55,772 nt of DNA, from contig NZ_AUDO01000022.1 in assembly GCF_000425505.1 (NCBI RefSeq), positions 1 through 55,772 on the forward strand. Direction: 5' to 3'. This DNA is from Flavobacterium frigidarium DSM 17623 (GTDB lineage Bacteria > Bacteroidota > Bacteroidia > Flavobacteriales > Flavobacteriaceae). Position numbers and translations under genes: made by a program. Of the stretch, positions 1 to 8,761 are shown in pieces. Under the pieces are notes generated by a model, which ran no database searches, was not told the DNA's origin, and was given only the letters and a program-made list of their open reading frames with translations. Numbering within the stretch: position 1 is the stretch's first letter; each line of letters starts with the position of its first letter.

Positions 1-327
1 GTTGGATACGCGTTATCGTCCTGCGCATCAATTGGATTCAAGACTACAACTGTAGCAGTGGCTAAATCACAATTCGCTGGATTGGCTCCTACTTCGCATA
101 ATTGGTATACAATACTGTATGTTCCTGATACCGTATTTGGCGCTAAAGTCAATACCCCTTCTGAATCTATACTAAGTGGTCCAGTGGTGATTGGCGTTAC
201 ATCTGTATTCGCTGCTGTAACTGGCTCTCCATTTAATGTATCATTATCTGTAACCGTTCCAACTGTAGTAGCTACTGTTGTACTTGGTGTTTGAGTTGGA
301 TACGCGTTATCGTCTTGCGCATCGATG
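1..327 (-). repeat. 98-residue (294-bp) protein repeat unit in the adhesin-like gene
   Basis: The segment beginning at 1 recurs at 295 with almost the same bases over about 30 nt (GTTGGATACGCGTTATCGTC in both), and both encode IDAQDDNAYPT in the same frame. The spacing of 294 bp is exactly 98 codons, so one complete unit is seen and another begins at the window edge. The unit contains the DND and YSIVYQLCE motifs typical of tandem surface-protein repeats. The number of further copies cannot be seen. Confidence 0.75.
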
Positions 328-3300
328 AGAGTTAAAACCCCTGCCGAAGAAATTATATTAGTACAAATATTATCTGGTTGGGTAACAATAACTTGATACT
401 TATATCCATTAATATTTGCTGTAACAGCTGTTAGAGTTAATGTTGCAGTTGTAGCACCTCCATATATTCCTCCGTCTATAATACTAACAAAACCTGATCC
501 TGAATCTTCTTGCCATTGATAAACAGTAGTTCCAGAAGTTTCTGTTCCCGGAGTAGGTAATGTGTAATCGGGAGTTCCTGCAGCAAATGTATTTGTATTC
601 ACTGCTGAAGCAGCAACCGTGAAGATTGCATCACCTCCAACACGAGTTGATTTGCTACTTGGCTGAGTAGTTATTTCGACTTTAGTGGCAGTAGTCACTT
701 TAGAGTTTGTCCCTGTATATGCAGTCACAGCTCCAGTCACTTTTCCATCTGAATCAAAACCAGTTCCATCTACAGTACCGTTGTTATCTGCATCAATGTG
801 ACCAGCTTCAACTGCATCATTACAACCGTCGTTATCTGAGTCACTATCTAAATAATCAAATGTACCATCACCATCAGTATCTTCACAAGCCGAAATATTA
901 AGTAGGAACACTCCTCCTCTTCTACCTGCATTGCTAGCAGTACCAAACACACCATGCTTAATGGTTATGGTACTTACATTTGTATATTTGGCTGTAACTC
1001 CATATTCTGGAAGATCAGATGGATCTCCATTATCTCCTATATTATAGTTAGTCAAACCATATATTACACTACCATTTGCAAGTGTATAAGGCGATACTTT
1101 TGAACCAACATTGATGATAGTACCAGCACTATCAAAACCACCTATATCTGTATATCCTCCACCACTCTGTGTAGCGTTATCTAAATCAAACAAAGTCATA
1201 TCTATCTGACGAAATTGCCTTGCTACACCTGTTACAGACTCTACCAGAGATAAAGAGATTTCAAAGTATTCTTCGTTTGAAGGCACTCCATTAACTAACA
1301 AGTAAGCATTATTACCAAATTCTACCTTAGCTGGAGACGATACTCCTTTTTTAATATCAATTATCTCTGCTCTTAAATTATATTTTAAACCTGTAAAAGG
1401 ATCAGTGAAATAATTAGTTTTAAGTAAAACATCTCCAATCTGGACATCTAATAGATTCCCTGAACCTGAAAATGACGACCAAGCATCTCCATTTGACCCC
1501 GTAAAAGGTATTGGAGGACACTCAACATCATCTAGGATTCCATCATTGTCATTATCAAGATCCATATAATCAGCTATTCCATCATTATCTACATCACTAG
1601 CTCCATTTATTACAATTCTTAAATTTGCATTAGCTACATTTCCTGTATTATCTTTTGAATCAATTAAAGTATAAGGTATTACATCGGTCAACGTATTGCT
1701 TCCAATTAATGCAGCTACCGTAGGGTTAGTCAAATCTACTTCATAACTATAGGTACCATCTCCATTCACAGTTATATAACCATAAGTAGTAACAATTTTA
1801 GCACCTACATTTGCTGTTACTCCATTGACTTCATATATTCTTGGGACATCACTGTCTTGCCAATTTAAATCTGTCAATCCAGCAATTTGGTTAGCTGGAT
1901 CAGCATCAGTAATCTGAGGCCCATAATTATAATCTAAAACAACTTGTGTCACAGGTGTTCTAAAATAAAAACTAACATTACCGTGAGCGTCATTAGCAGG
2001 TACTGAACCTGTCCCATAAAAAGTATCATTGCCTATTACATTTACAGAACCATTAGCTTTATAATCATAGTTTACGTTATCACCATAATAAGTTCCTCTT
2101 ACACGCATTTGATCTTGCCAGGTTGTACCTTGAGAGTAATCAATGTCTGAGATTGTAAAAAACAAGCTTGTTACAGGTTTATCAAAATTTATGGTTAAAG
2201 TATTATCTGGAGCTGGATTAATTGAGGGGTCTGAACTGAATAATAAATATCCCGTATGGCCTCCATTTGTACCATAAGTAACTATTTGATTTGAAGCTGT
2301 TCCTACATTACCGGGGTCACTTTTTACAAATGAAACATTCACACCGTTGACTAACTTTGATTTACCATCAATTGTTTCCCCGTTAGTAAATTCATTTTCC
2401 CATATTAGTTGCGCCAAAGGCCGATCGGCTTTATCCACACCAAAACCATCGTCATCAAATATCACATTACCATTTGTAACATTATCAATACCTAAAGTTA
2501 TTGTTTTTAAATTATCAGTAGCAACCGGTGGTTCATCAACCCCGGTTATGGTAATGGTTAAATATCCAAAATCGATATTGCCCGCTACGTCAGTGACTTC
2601 GTAAGAAATAACATCTGTTATACTGGCGCCAGATTTAAGCCCATTTACCGCAGCATTATTAACATCTACTAAATAACTGTAATTCCCATTGCTTTGAGCC
2701 GTAATTGTTCCATAAGTTGTACTTAGTGAAGTACCAATAGCGGTTGACAAACCAAATACTTTAGTAAGAGACAAAACTTCACCAGCTGTTCCATCTGTAT
2801 CATTGGTTAAAAAATTGCCCGAAACTGGAATTATTGCATTTCCTAAAACAGTATTAACATCGTCAACCGCAATTGGAAAAGGACTTACGTTAAGACTTGT
2901 GTAAGCTGATAAGGTATTAGTTGAATCTGATGCCTCTACAATCATATATCGTAATCCATCGGTAGTATTTCCTGAATGGGCATATAGTGTATTGTACAAA
3001 AGTGCCTCTAGATTAGCTTCTTCTATTAAGACACCAAGCTGATCTGTTATTTCAAATACCCCAGCAGAAACATGTGATATTGTAAAATTATTACTCCCAT
3101 ATGTAACATTTATGTCTGTGGCAGGTGTATTTATTTCATAAGTTCCAGCATTATTACCCGTACTAGTCAAAAATCGAACAAATTCATTAGTATCAGGAAC
3201 ACTTCTAGGAAACCCTGTACTATTGGTGGAAAATATTATTCTCGCACTAGTTAAAAATCCAGTAGAAGTGACAATATTAACATCAGTTCTAACAGTGCGG

Positions 3301-3587
3301 TATAAAGTATTCACAGCATTTATGTTAACATTGTGATTTACACCTGCAGCTGCTCCGTTCAAATCAACTGTAGTAACAGTAAAATAATTTAATTTTTTAT
3401 TATTAATATAGCTTTTTTCTCCAATAGAAATTGGATTAGAAACCATAGTATCATTCGGTGAATTAGTGGTATAAATGACTTTGGCTTTCATTATTGAAGT
3501 GGAAAACACAAGTAACAATAATGCTATGAATTTTATAAAATTACTAGAATTTAAAAATGAAAATGTTTTTAAAGTAGTTTTTTTCAT
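1..3587 (-). CDS. Large secreted repeat protein, adhesin-like (C-terminus beyond window)
   Basis: An uninterrupted reading frame runs from an ATG at 3587 to the window edge, giving 1195 codons without a stop. Residues 1 to about 36 form a signal peptide. Then follow two VCBS-like modules (about residues 246-349 and 580-655; hallmark TYGTITAQSNGNYSY), a thrombospondin-type-3 calcium-binding stretch (about 657-687, DVDNDGIADYMDLDNDNDG), a second one near 899-936, an Ig-like module, and from about residue 1087 a 98-residue repeat starting IDAQDDNAYPT. Such proteins in Flavobacteriaceae are usually exported by T9SS and act in adhesion or gliding; the C-terminal sorting domain expected here lies outside the window. 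The role is inferred. The modular structure is read directly. Confidence 0.88.
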   Translation of the reverse strand, partial: MKKTTLKTFSFLNSSNFIKFIALLLLVFSTSIMKAKVIYTTNSPNDTMVSNPISIGEKSYINNKKLNYFTVTTVDLNGAAAGVNHNVNINAVNTLYRTVRTDVNIVTSTGFLTSARIIFSTNSTGFPRSVPDTNEFVRFLTSTGNNAGTYEINTPATDINVTYGSNNFTISHVSAGVFEITDQLGVLIEEANLEALLYNTLYAHSGNTTDGLRYMIVEASDSTNTLSAYTSLNVSPFPIAVDDVNTVLGNAIIPVSGNFLTNDTDGTAGEVLSLTKVFGLSTAIGTSLSTTYGTITAQSNGNYSYLVDVNNAAVNGLKSGASITDVISYEVTDVAGNIDFGYLTITITGVDEPPVATDNLKTITLGIDNVTNGNVIFDDDGFGVDKADRPLAQLIWENEFTNGETIDGKSKLVNGVNVSFVKSDPGNVGTASNQIVTYGTNGGHTGYLLFSSDPSINPAPDNTLTINFDKPVTSLFFTISDIDYSQGTTWQDQMRVRGTYYGDNVNYDYKANGSVNVIGNDTFYGTGSVPANDAHGNVSFYFRTPVTQVVLDYNYGPQITDADPANQIAGLTDLNWQDSDVPRIYEVNGVTANVGAKIVTTYGYITVNGDGTYSYEVDLTNPTVAALIGSNTLTDVIPYTLIDSKDNTGNVANANLRIVINGASDVDNDGIADYMDLDNDNDGILDDVECPPIPFTGSNGDAWSSFSGSGNLLDVQIGDVLLKTNYFTDPFTGLKYNLRAEIIDIKKGVSSPAKVEFGNNAYLLVNGVPSNEEYFEISLSLVESVTGVARQFRQIDMTLFDLDNATQSGGGYTDIGGFDSAGTIINVGSKVSPYTLANGSVIYGLTNYNIGDNGDPSDLPEYGVTAKYTNVSTITIKHGVFGTASNAGRRGGVFLLNISACEDTDGDGTFDYLDSDSDNDGCNDAVEAGHIDADNNGTVDGTGFDSDGKVTGAVTAYTGTNSKVTTATKVEITTQPSSKSTRVGGDAIFTVAASAVNTNTFAAGTPDYTLPTPGTETSGTTVYQWQEDSGSGFVSIIDGGIYGGATTATLTLTAVTANINGYKYQVIVTQPDNICTNIISSAGVLTLIDAQDDNAYPTQTPSTTVATTVGTVTDNDTLNGEPVTAANTDVTPITTGPLSIDSEGVLTLAPNTVSGTYSIVYQLCEVGANPANCDLATATVVVLNPIDAQDDNAYP

Positions 3588-3826
3588 GGTAATATTATTT
3601 AGGGCTGTAGTAAATTTAGTAAAAATTATGAAATAATTACCAAAAATTTAGTGATATTTTAGTAAGTATTTAAATCTAAATGGAGAAATAGCGACATATA
3701 TATATACTTAAAATAATAAATTTGATAATCATTACTAAATTACATTATACGCATTCGTCTCCAACTTAAGTTTCGATGAATAACCTTTTCATAACGATTA
3801 ATAAACATCGTTTTCCACAATAAAAA

Positions 3827-3855
3827 AACCCTTTCACTAAAATAGTGAAAGGGTT
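3827..3855 (-). terminator. Terminator of the pst-phoU operon
   Basis: A perfect 13-bp stem (AACCCTTTCACTA / TAGTGAAAGGGTT) with a 3-nt loop is followed on the minus strand by a T run. It lies just downstream of phoU. Confidence 0.9.
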
Positions 3856-3881
3856 CTATAAAATATTTAAAAGATAAATAA

Positions 3882-4550
3882 TTACTTTTTATCAGTAAAT
3901 TTTTCGTGTTTAATTGTCTTAGCATTAATCATGAAATACACAGACTCTGCTATATTAGTACAATGATCAGAGATGCGATCGAGATGCTTTAACGCTAAAA
4001 TTAGATGGGTACCAGAAACAACCGTCTTAGAATGATTTTTCATTTCGATAACAATATTATCGGTTGCATCGCTACTTTTATCTTTAATTGACGTATTTAA
4101 TTTAAAGATAGTCTCAATTAATGACTCATCTAAATTTTCGAAACATAGATTAGTTATCGTAGTAATTTGCTCTACCTCGCGAGCAATAGCTTCTACTTGA
4201 AATCTACCAATTAATTCGTGCTTTTCCTTGATACTCTTAGTCAGCTTAACGATACTAATTGACAAATCACCAATGCGCTCAATTTCGTTGCTGATTTGCA
4301 TTGCTGACATGATGAATCTAAGATCTGAAGCAACAGGTTGTTGTAAAGCAAAAACGCTCTGACAAATATCATCGATTTTTAAATCTAGTTTGTCAATTTT
4401 ACTTTCTGTTTTCTTCAATTCTTTTGTTTCAGAAGTGGGCTCTGAAAGTAGGGACTTGATCGCTTCATGAACCTGTGATTCAGCTAAAGTTCCTATTTTT
4501 ATAATAATATTTTTGAGCTTTCCGAGCTCAGTTTCTAAGTGTGATGCCAT
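3882..4550 (-). CDS. phoU: Phosphate signalling protein PhoU
   Basis: A 222-residue protein of all-helical PhoU type, with two repeats of the three-helix bundle. Typical stretches are the N-terminal MASHLETELGKLKNII and the repeated ExxRIGDLSISI / LDRISDHCTNIAES motifs, which carry the acidic metal-binding pattern of the family. PhoU couples the Pst transporter to the PhoR kinase and keeps the Pho regulon off when phosphate is plentiful. It is the last gene of the pst operon, 58 bp after pstB, and is followed by a strong terminator. The length is normal for the family. Confidence 0.95.
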   Translation of the reverse strand: MASHLETELGKLKNIIIKIGTLAESQVHEAIKSLLSEPTSETKELKKTESKIDKLDLKIDDICQSVFALQQPVASDLRFIMSAMQISNEIERIGDLSISIVKLTKSIKEKHELIGRFQVEAIAREVEQITTITNLCFENLDESLIETIFKLNTSIKDKSSDATDNIVIEMKNHSKTVVSGTHLILALKHLDRISDHCTNIAESVYFMINAKTIKHEKFTDKK

Positions 4551-4608
4551 TTTATAAACGATTTAAAGATTAAAGTTAGATGAAATTGATGTCAAATCAA
4601 AATATGTC

Positions 4609-5361
4609 CTAACCAAATCTTCCTGTTATGTAATCTTCCGTTTGCTTAATCGTAGGTTTGGTAAATATCGTTTTAGTTTTATCATATTCGATTAATTTAC
4701 CCATATAGAAAAAAGCTGTATTATCACTCACACGACCAGCTTGCTGCATATTGTGCGTTACAATCACAATTGTGTATTTGTTCTTTAACTCATAAATAAG
4801 CTCTTCTACTTTTGATGTCGAAATAGGATCTAGAGCTGATGTAGGCTCATCCATTAACAATATAGAAGGTTGAATAGCTAAAGCTCTCGCGATACATAAA
4901 CGCTGTTGTTGTCCTCCTGACAATTCAAAAGCTGATTTTTTAAGCTTGTCTTTAACCTCATCCCAAAGTGCTACTTGTTCAATAGAAGTAATCACGCGCT
5001 CTTCAATTTCTTTTTTATCTGTAACACCATTAACTCGCAATCCATAGGCTACGTTTTCGAAAATAGTTTTTGGAAATGGATTCGGTTTTTGAAATACCAT
5101 ACCCACGTTCTTACGCAAACTGTCTACGTTGGTATTTTTATCATAAATATCTTGACCATCAATTAAAATGGTTCCGTTCATATGTGTATTATCAATCAAA
5201 TCATTCATTCTATTTAACAAACGAAGATAGGTTGATTTACCACAACCAGAAGGACCAATTAATGCAGTAACTGTATTTTCTTTCATCGAAATCGAAATAT
5301 CGTGAAGCGCTTGAAAGTCACCGTAATTAAAATTGACGTTTTTAGATTCTATTTTAAGCAT
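4609..5361 (-). CDS. pstB: Phosphate ABC transporter ATP-binding protein PstB
   Basis: The protein has 250 residues. The Walker A motif GPSGCGKST is at residues 36-44, the PstB-typical Q-loop [12 protein letters not shown] follows, then the ABC signature LSGGQQQR and Walker [13 protein letters not shown]. It hydrolyses ATP to drive phosphate import through PstC-PstA at the inner membrane. It lies between pstA and phoU on the same strand, with a 106-bp gap to pstA. All catalytic motifs look intact. Confidence 0.97.
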   Translation of the reverse strand: MLKIESKNVNFNYGDFQALHDISISMKENTVTALIGPSGCGKSTYLRLLNRMNDLIDNTHMNGTILIDGQDIYDKNTNVDSLRKNVGMVFQKPNPFPKTIFENVAYGLRVNGVTDKKEIEERVITSIEQVALWDEVKDKLKKSAFELSGGQQQRLCIARALAIQPSILLMDEPTSALDPISTSKVEELIYELKNKYTIVIVTHNMQQAGRVSDNTAFFYMGKLIEYDKTKTIFTKPTIKQTEDYITGRFG

Positions 5362-5467
5362 GTTATTCTCTTTAATTTGATTTAAAATTAGCAGTTATAT
5401 TTGGCTATAGCAACTAAAATGTTTTTTTTTACTTTTTGCGAAAGTGACCTAGCGATCATAAAGTGCA

Positions 5468-6346
5468 TTAGTTCATTTTTACTTTCTTACCGTAGTATTT
5501 ACGAAGAGCATTTGCTAATAGGTTCGAAATTAAAACAATAATTATCAATACTAATGCTGTTCCGTATGCCATCGCTCTAGATGCTTCGATATTTGTTCCA
5601 CTAGTCGAAATTACATATAAGTGGTAAGGTAAAGCCATGGCTTGATCAAAAATTGATGTTGGTAATTTAGGCAAGAAATAGGCCGCTACTGTAAATAAGA
5701 TTGGCGCTGTTTCCCCGGAAACTCTACCTATTGAGAGAATCAAACCCGTTATTACATTAGGAAAAGCTATCGGGAAAACTACTTTGCTAGTGGTTTCCCA
5801 CTTACTAGCTCCTAGTCCTAAACTTGCTTGTCTAAAAGTATCATCAACTGCCTTTAAAGATTCTTCTGTAGTTCTAATTACAATGGGTAAAACTAATAAT
5901 CCTAATGTTAGTCCACCCGCCAAAATAGAATCACCAAAACCCATTTTATTGACGAACAATGACATTCCAAACAATCCAAAAACTATAGAAGGAACTCCCG
6001 CTAAATTGTTTGTCATTTGCTTGATGATCTTTTTAAGTATTCCATCTTTAACATATTCATTCATGTATATTGCCGCTAATACTCCTACTGGAAAAGCAAA
6101 CACCATGCTCACTAGAACTAAACACAATGTACCCACAATTGCTGGAAAAATACCGCCCTCTGTCATTCCGTTTTTAGGCATTTCAGATATAAATTCCCAA
6201 CTTATTACTCCTATTCCTTTAATTACAATAAAAGCTAGGATTACAAACAATAGTGCTACAATAGCATAACTAGTAAGTGTAAATAGTCCAAAAGCAATAT
6301 TTTGACTTCTTTTTTTCTTTTTTGCTAATTTTATTTCTGCACTCAT
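5468..6346 (-). CDS. pstA: Phosphate ABC transporter permease PstA
   Basis: A 292-residue membrane protein with about six hydrophobic segments after a short basic N-terminus (KLAKKKKRSQ). The permease loop that contacts PstB is seen as EESLKAVDDTFRQASLGLGASKWET, matching the EAA motif of PstA. It forms the phosphate channel together with PstC. Only one base separates it from the pstC stop, so the two are surely cotranscribed. The length is usual for the family. Confidence 0.95.
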   Translation of the reverse strand: MSAEIKLAKKKKRSQNIAFGLFTLTSYAIVALLFVILAFIVIKGIGVISWEFISEMPKNGMTEGGIFPAIVGTLCLVLVSMVFAFPVGVLAAIYMNEYVKDGILKKIIKQMTNNLAGVPSIVFGLFGMSLFVNKMGFGDSILAGGLTLGLLVLPIVIRTTEESLKAVDDTFRQASLGLGASKWETTSKVVFPIAFPNVITGLILSIGRVSGETAPILFTVAAYFLPKLPTSIFDQAMALPYHLYVISTSGTNIEASRAMAYGTALVLIIIVLISNLLANALRKYYGKKVKMN

Positions 6347-6347
6347 C

Positions 6348-7580
6348 TTAATGTTTTTTATGCGATTTTCTATTAGTAACTACCTCAACAAGCATATTAA
6401 TCCCAAAGGTTATAATAAACAAAATACAACCTAAAGCAAATAATGCTTCGTAATGTAAACCTCCATTGGGTGCTTCCCCTAACTCAGCTGCAATTGTAGC
6501 TGGGATTGTTCGAACAGGTTCTAATAGCGTTGTTGGTATTACTGCGGCATTACCAGTTACCATTAATACAGCCATTGTTTCTCCAATTGCTCTACCAATT
6601 CCTAATATAGCCCCAGCAGTGATCCCTGATGCAGAATAAGGCATTACCACCTTATAAATTGTTTGCCACTGACTTGCGCCAAGAGCTAAACTTGCTTCCT
6701 TCATCGCTCGTGGGGTATTGCGCATAGCATCTTCAGAAATAGTGATAATTGTAGGTAAAGCCATAATTGCCAAAACCACACTTCCTGCTAATCCTGTTTC
6801 CCCTACTGGTAAGTTAAAGGTACTTTGAATAAGAGGAACAATGATAACCAACCCAAAGAATCCATAAACTACAGATGGAATTCCTGCTAATAATTCAATA
6901 ATGGGCTTTAAGATACTTCTTGTGCGTTTTTTTGCAATTTCGCTTAGATAAATTGCCGCAGCTAATCCAATTGGCAATGCTAATAAAATAGCACCAAAAC
7001 TAACCCATAATGTACCATAAATCAAAGGCTTCACTCCCATTTGAGCAATAGGCTGAGCGGTTGGAAACCACTCTTCTCCAGTTAAAAATTCAGAAACCTT
7101 TATTTTATCGATATCTAATTCTCTTCCTGTAAAATCCTTGGCTTTATATTTATCTGAGAAAAAAGCTATTATTCCTGGTGTCTTAGCAACCAATTCATTA
7201 ATCTTATCTGGAAAAAACTCAAAGTTCTCACCCAATTCTTCTTCAGTATAATAATCTGTAATATCACCTGCTCTAAATAAAACAATAGCTTGATCCTTAC
7301 CTCCTAATTCTTTCCAGTTGGTGATCTTTTGATCATAAATATCTTTTATTTGAGAAGGCTGTAATTTATGTACGGTATTCTCAGCCGAAACCGCTAATAA
7401 AAAACCATCATCTATGGGTTTCTTATTAAAAACTCCTGCACCTTCAACGAAGAGAAAAAACACAATTAAAACAACGGTAATACTAGTAGCGGCACTGCTT
7501 AGCATTAAAATGGTTTCGATAATTTTTTCCTTAATCTGTTTAAAATTTGTTTTCAAATCAGTGTTTTTTATTTTTAGCAA
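6348..7580 (-). CDS. pstC: Phosphate ABC transporter permease PstC with PstS-like periplasmic insert
   Basis: At 410 residues this is about 100 longer than a usual PstC. TM1 is near residues 29-46. Residues about 55-158 form a soluble insert before the canonical permease domain, which has the EAA-like loop EDAMRNTPRAMKEASLALGASQWQT. The insert contains ITNWKELGG and a later TPGIIAFFS, which mirror ITNWKEVGG and TKGAIGYIG of the neighbouring PstS. The SSSGT phosphate-contact motif of PstS is absent, so the insert probably does not bind phosphate in the usual way. The first possible start, TTG at 7580, overlaps a -7 box (TAATTTTG at 7578-7585). If that promoter is used, translation must begin lower down, for example TTG at 7556. 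Confidence 0.93.
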   Translation of the reverse strand: MLKIKNTDLKTNFKQIKEKIIETILMLSSAATSITVVLIVFFLFVEGAGVFNKKPIDDGFLLAVSAENTVHKLQPSQIKDIYDQKITNWKELGGKDQAIVLFRAGDITDYYTEEELGENFEFFPDKINELVAKTPGIIAFFSDKYKAKDFTGRELDIDKIKVSEFLTGEEWFPTAQPIAQMGVKPLIYGTLWVSFGAILLALPIGLAAAIYLSEIAKKRTRSILKPIIELLAGIPSVVYGFFGLVIIVPLIQSTFNLPVGETGLAGSVVLAIMALPTIITISEDAMRNTPRAMKEASLALGASQWQTIYKVVMPYSASGITAGAILGIGRAIGETMAVLMVTGNAAVIPTTLLEPVRTIPATIAAELGEAPNGGLHYEALFALGCILFIITFGINMLVEVVTNRKSHKKH

Positions 7581-7645
7581 AATTACGTTAGGGATCGTCC
7601 CTCAATGTTCATACAGCGTTAACCTTATGTTAACTTAATGTAAAT
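7578..7645 (-). promoter_or_regulatory. Candidate Pho box and -7 element upstream of pstC
   Basis: Read on the minus strand, three direct repeats occur every 11 bp: ATTTACA, GTTAACA and GTTAACG (plus-strand positions 7639-7645, 7628-7634 and 7617-7623). They are followed 31 bp later by TAATTTTG, a match to the Bacteroidota -7 consensus TAnnTTTG. The 31-bp spacing equals the 9 bp seen at pstS plus two 11-bp turns. Confidence 0.5.
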
Positions 7646-7696
7646 AAAAGTTGAATTTCACCTCTAGAAATAGCATGAAACTCGCTTTCTTGTAAC

Positions 7697-7728
7697 AAAA
7701 AAAGGCCGCCTTTGTAGACAGCCTTTTA
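7697..7728 (-). terminator. Hairpin between pstS and pstC
   Basis: The stem AAAAGGC / GCCTTTT with a loop of about 16 nt is followed by T residues on the minus strand, just after the pstS stop at 7754. It probably ends or attenuates the pstS transcript, which would give more PstS than PstCAB; pstC has its own candidate promoter downstream. Confidence 0.6.
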
Positions 7729-7753
7729 GAATTATAATAGTAACCTTTATTCA

Positions 7754-8626
7754 TTACTTTAATGGAACATATCCTATCTCTGAAACGATTTTTTGCCCTT
7801 CATCTGACAAAGCAAAATCAACAACAGTTTTTACTTTAGCAGCATTTGTTTTATCAAACATGTAAAACAAAGGTCTTGAAATTGGATACGTTTTATCTTT
7901 TGCACTTGCTACAGATGGCTCAATAAAAGTTTTCCCTTCATCATAAGAAACTGCTAATTGCTTAACTTCTTTAGTTTCATAAGCCAAACCTATGTATCCA
8001 ATAGCTCCTTTAGTTTGTCCCACAGCTTGAACAATAGCTCCTGTTGCAGGTAAACTCAAAATGTTAGATGCATAGTTTTTTTTATCTAAAACCTCATCTT
8101 TAAAGAACTCATAGGTTCCAGAAGATGACTCTCTTGAATACGCTACAATTTTTCCATCTTCTCCACCTACTTCTTTCCAGTTTGTAATTTGACCTGTAAA
8201 GATTTTTTCTAATTGCTCACGTGTTAATTTAGAAACTTTGTTTGCTGGATTAACAATAACTGTTAACGCATCATAAGCTATAATTACCTCTTCGATTTCT
8301 TTATTCATTTCAGAGAATTTTAATTTCTCTTCCGTTTTCATATCTCTTGAAGCCATTGCAATATCAGTAGTTCCATCAATCAAGGCTGTTAGCCCTACAC
8401 CTGATCCACCTCCTACTACAGTAATACTAATCTCTTTGTTTCCTTTCATCAAATCTTCAGCCTCTTTTTGTGCTAATGGTAAAACCGTATCACTACCCTT
8501 GATAGTTACAGACGTAGCTGCTGATGAAGTCTCATTTCCTTGATCCTCTGTTTTTGCTTTACCACAACTTAACATACCAATTAATGGTAGCATTAAAAAT
8601 AATTTAGTTTTGTTCATTTTTTTCAT
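7754..8626 (-). CDS. pstS: Phosphate-binding lipoprotein PstS
   Basis: A 290-residue PstS-family protein. A lipoprotein signal ends at Cys21 (GMLSC), so it should be anchored to a membrane on the periplasmic side. The phosphate-contact motifs GSDTVLPL (residues 44-51) and SRESSSGTYEF (164-174) and the family motif ITNWKEVGG (147-155) are present. It captures phosphate and delivers it to PstC-PstA. It stands upstream of pstC, separated by a hairpin, and has a promoter with a clear candidate Pho box. The start ATG at 8626 gives a complete signal peptide. Confidence 0.95.
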   Translation of the reverse strand: MKKMNKTKLFLMLPLIGMLSCGKAKTEDQGNETSSAATSVTIKGSDTVLPLAQKEAEDLMKGNKEISITVVGGGSGVGLTALIDGTTDIAMASRDMKTEEKLKFSEMNKEIEEVIIAYDALTVIVNPANKVSKLTREQLEKIFTGQITNWKEVGGEDGKIVAYSRESSSGTYEFFKDEVLDKKNYASNILSLPATGAIVQAVGQTKGAIGYIGLAYETKEVKQLAVSYDEGKTFIEPSVASAKDKTYPISRPLFYMFDKTNAAKVKTVVDFALSDEGQKIVSEIGYVPLK

Positions 8627-8661
8627 TTTATTTTTTTGTTATTTTTTATCCTTATTTTTTA

Positions 8662-8696
8662 CAAAAGTACCATCGCAATGTTAAGCCTGCGTTAAG
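8662..8696 (-). promoter_or_regulatory. Candidate Pho box and promoter of pstS
   Basis: On the minus strand the order is CTTAACG, 4 bp, CTTAACA, 9 bp, TACTTTTG. The two 7-mers are direct repeats with an 11-bp period, the geometry of known Pho boxes, and lie where a -33 element would be. TACTTTTG fits TAnnTTTG exactly. The same arrangement with matching flanking bases occurs before the porin gene at 11536. Confidence 0.65.
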
Positions 8697-8761
8697 CTAC
8701 TATTATTCAATTTTTACTATTTGGCCATTCAAGCTCTTTCCTTCGAACGTAGATAAAATTA

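Noticed and set aside
1..330. CRISPR or insertion-sequence origin of the 294-bp repeat
   Set aside because: The period is a whole number of codons, the frame stays open through it and the peptide repeats, so it is a protein-domain repeat.
58..2604. Plus-strand frames of 64-85 codons at 58-294, 707-901 and 2347-2604
   Set aside because: They lie antisense to the long open minus-strand frame, which has a signal peptide and known modules; they have no promoter and low-complexity or His/Gln-rich products.
3590..3720. Promoter of the adhesin-like gene
   Set aside because: Only poor matches to TAnnTTTG (such as AATTTTTG) were found, not enough to name a site.
3740..3925. 61-codon minus-strand frame after phoU
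   Set aside because: It overlaps the phoU end and contains the terminator hairpin; the peptide has no recognisable pattern.
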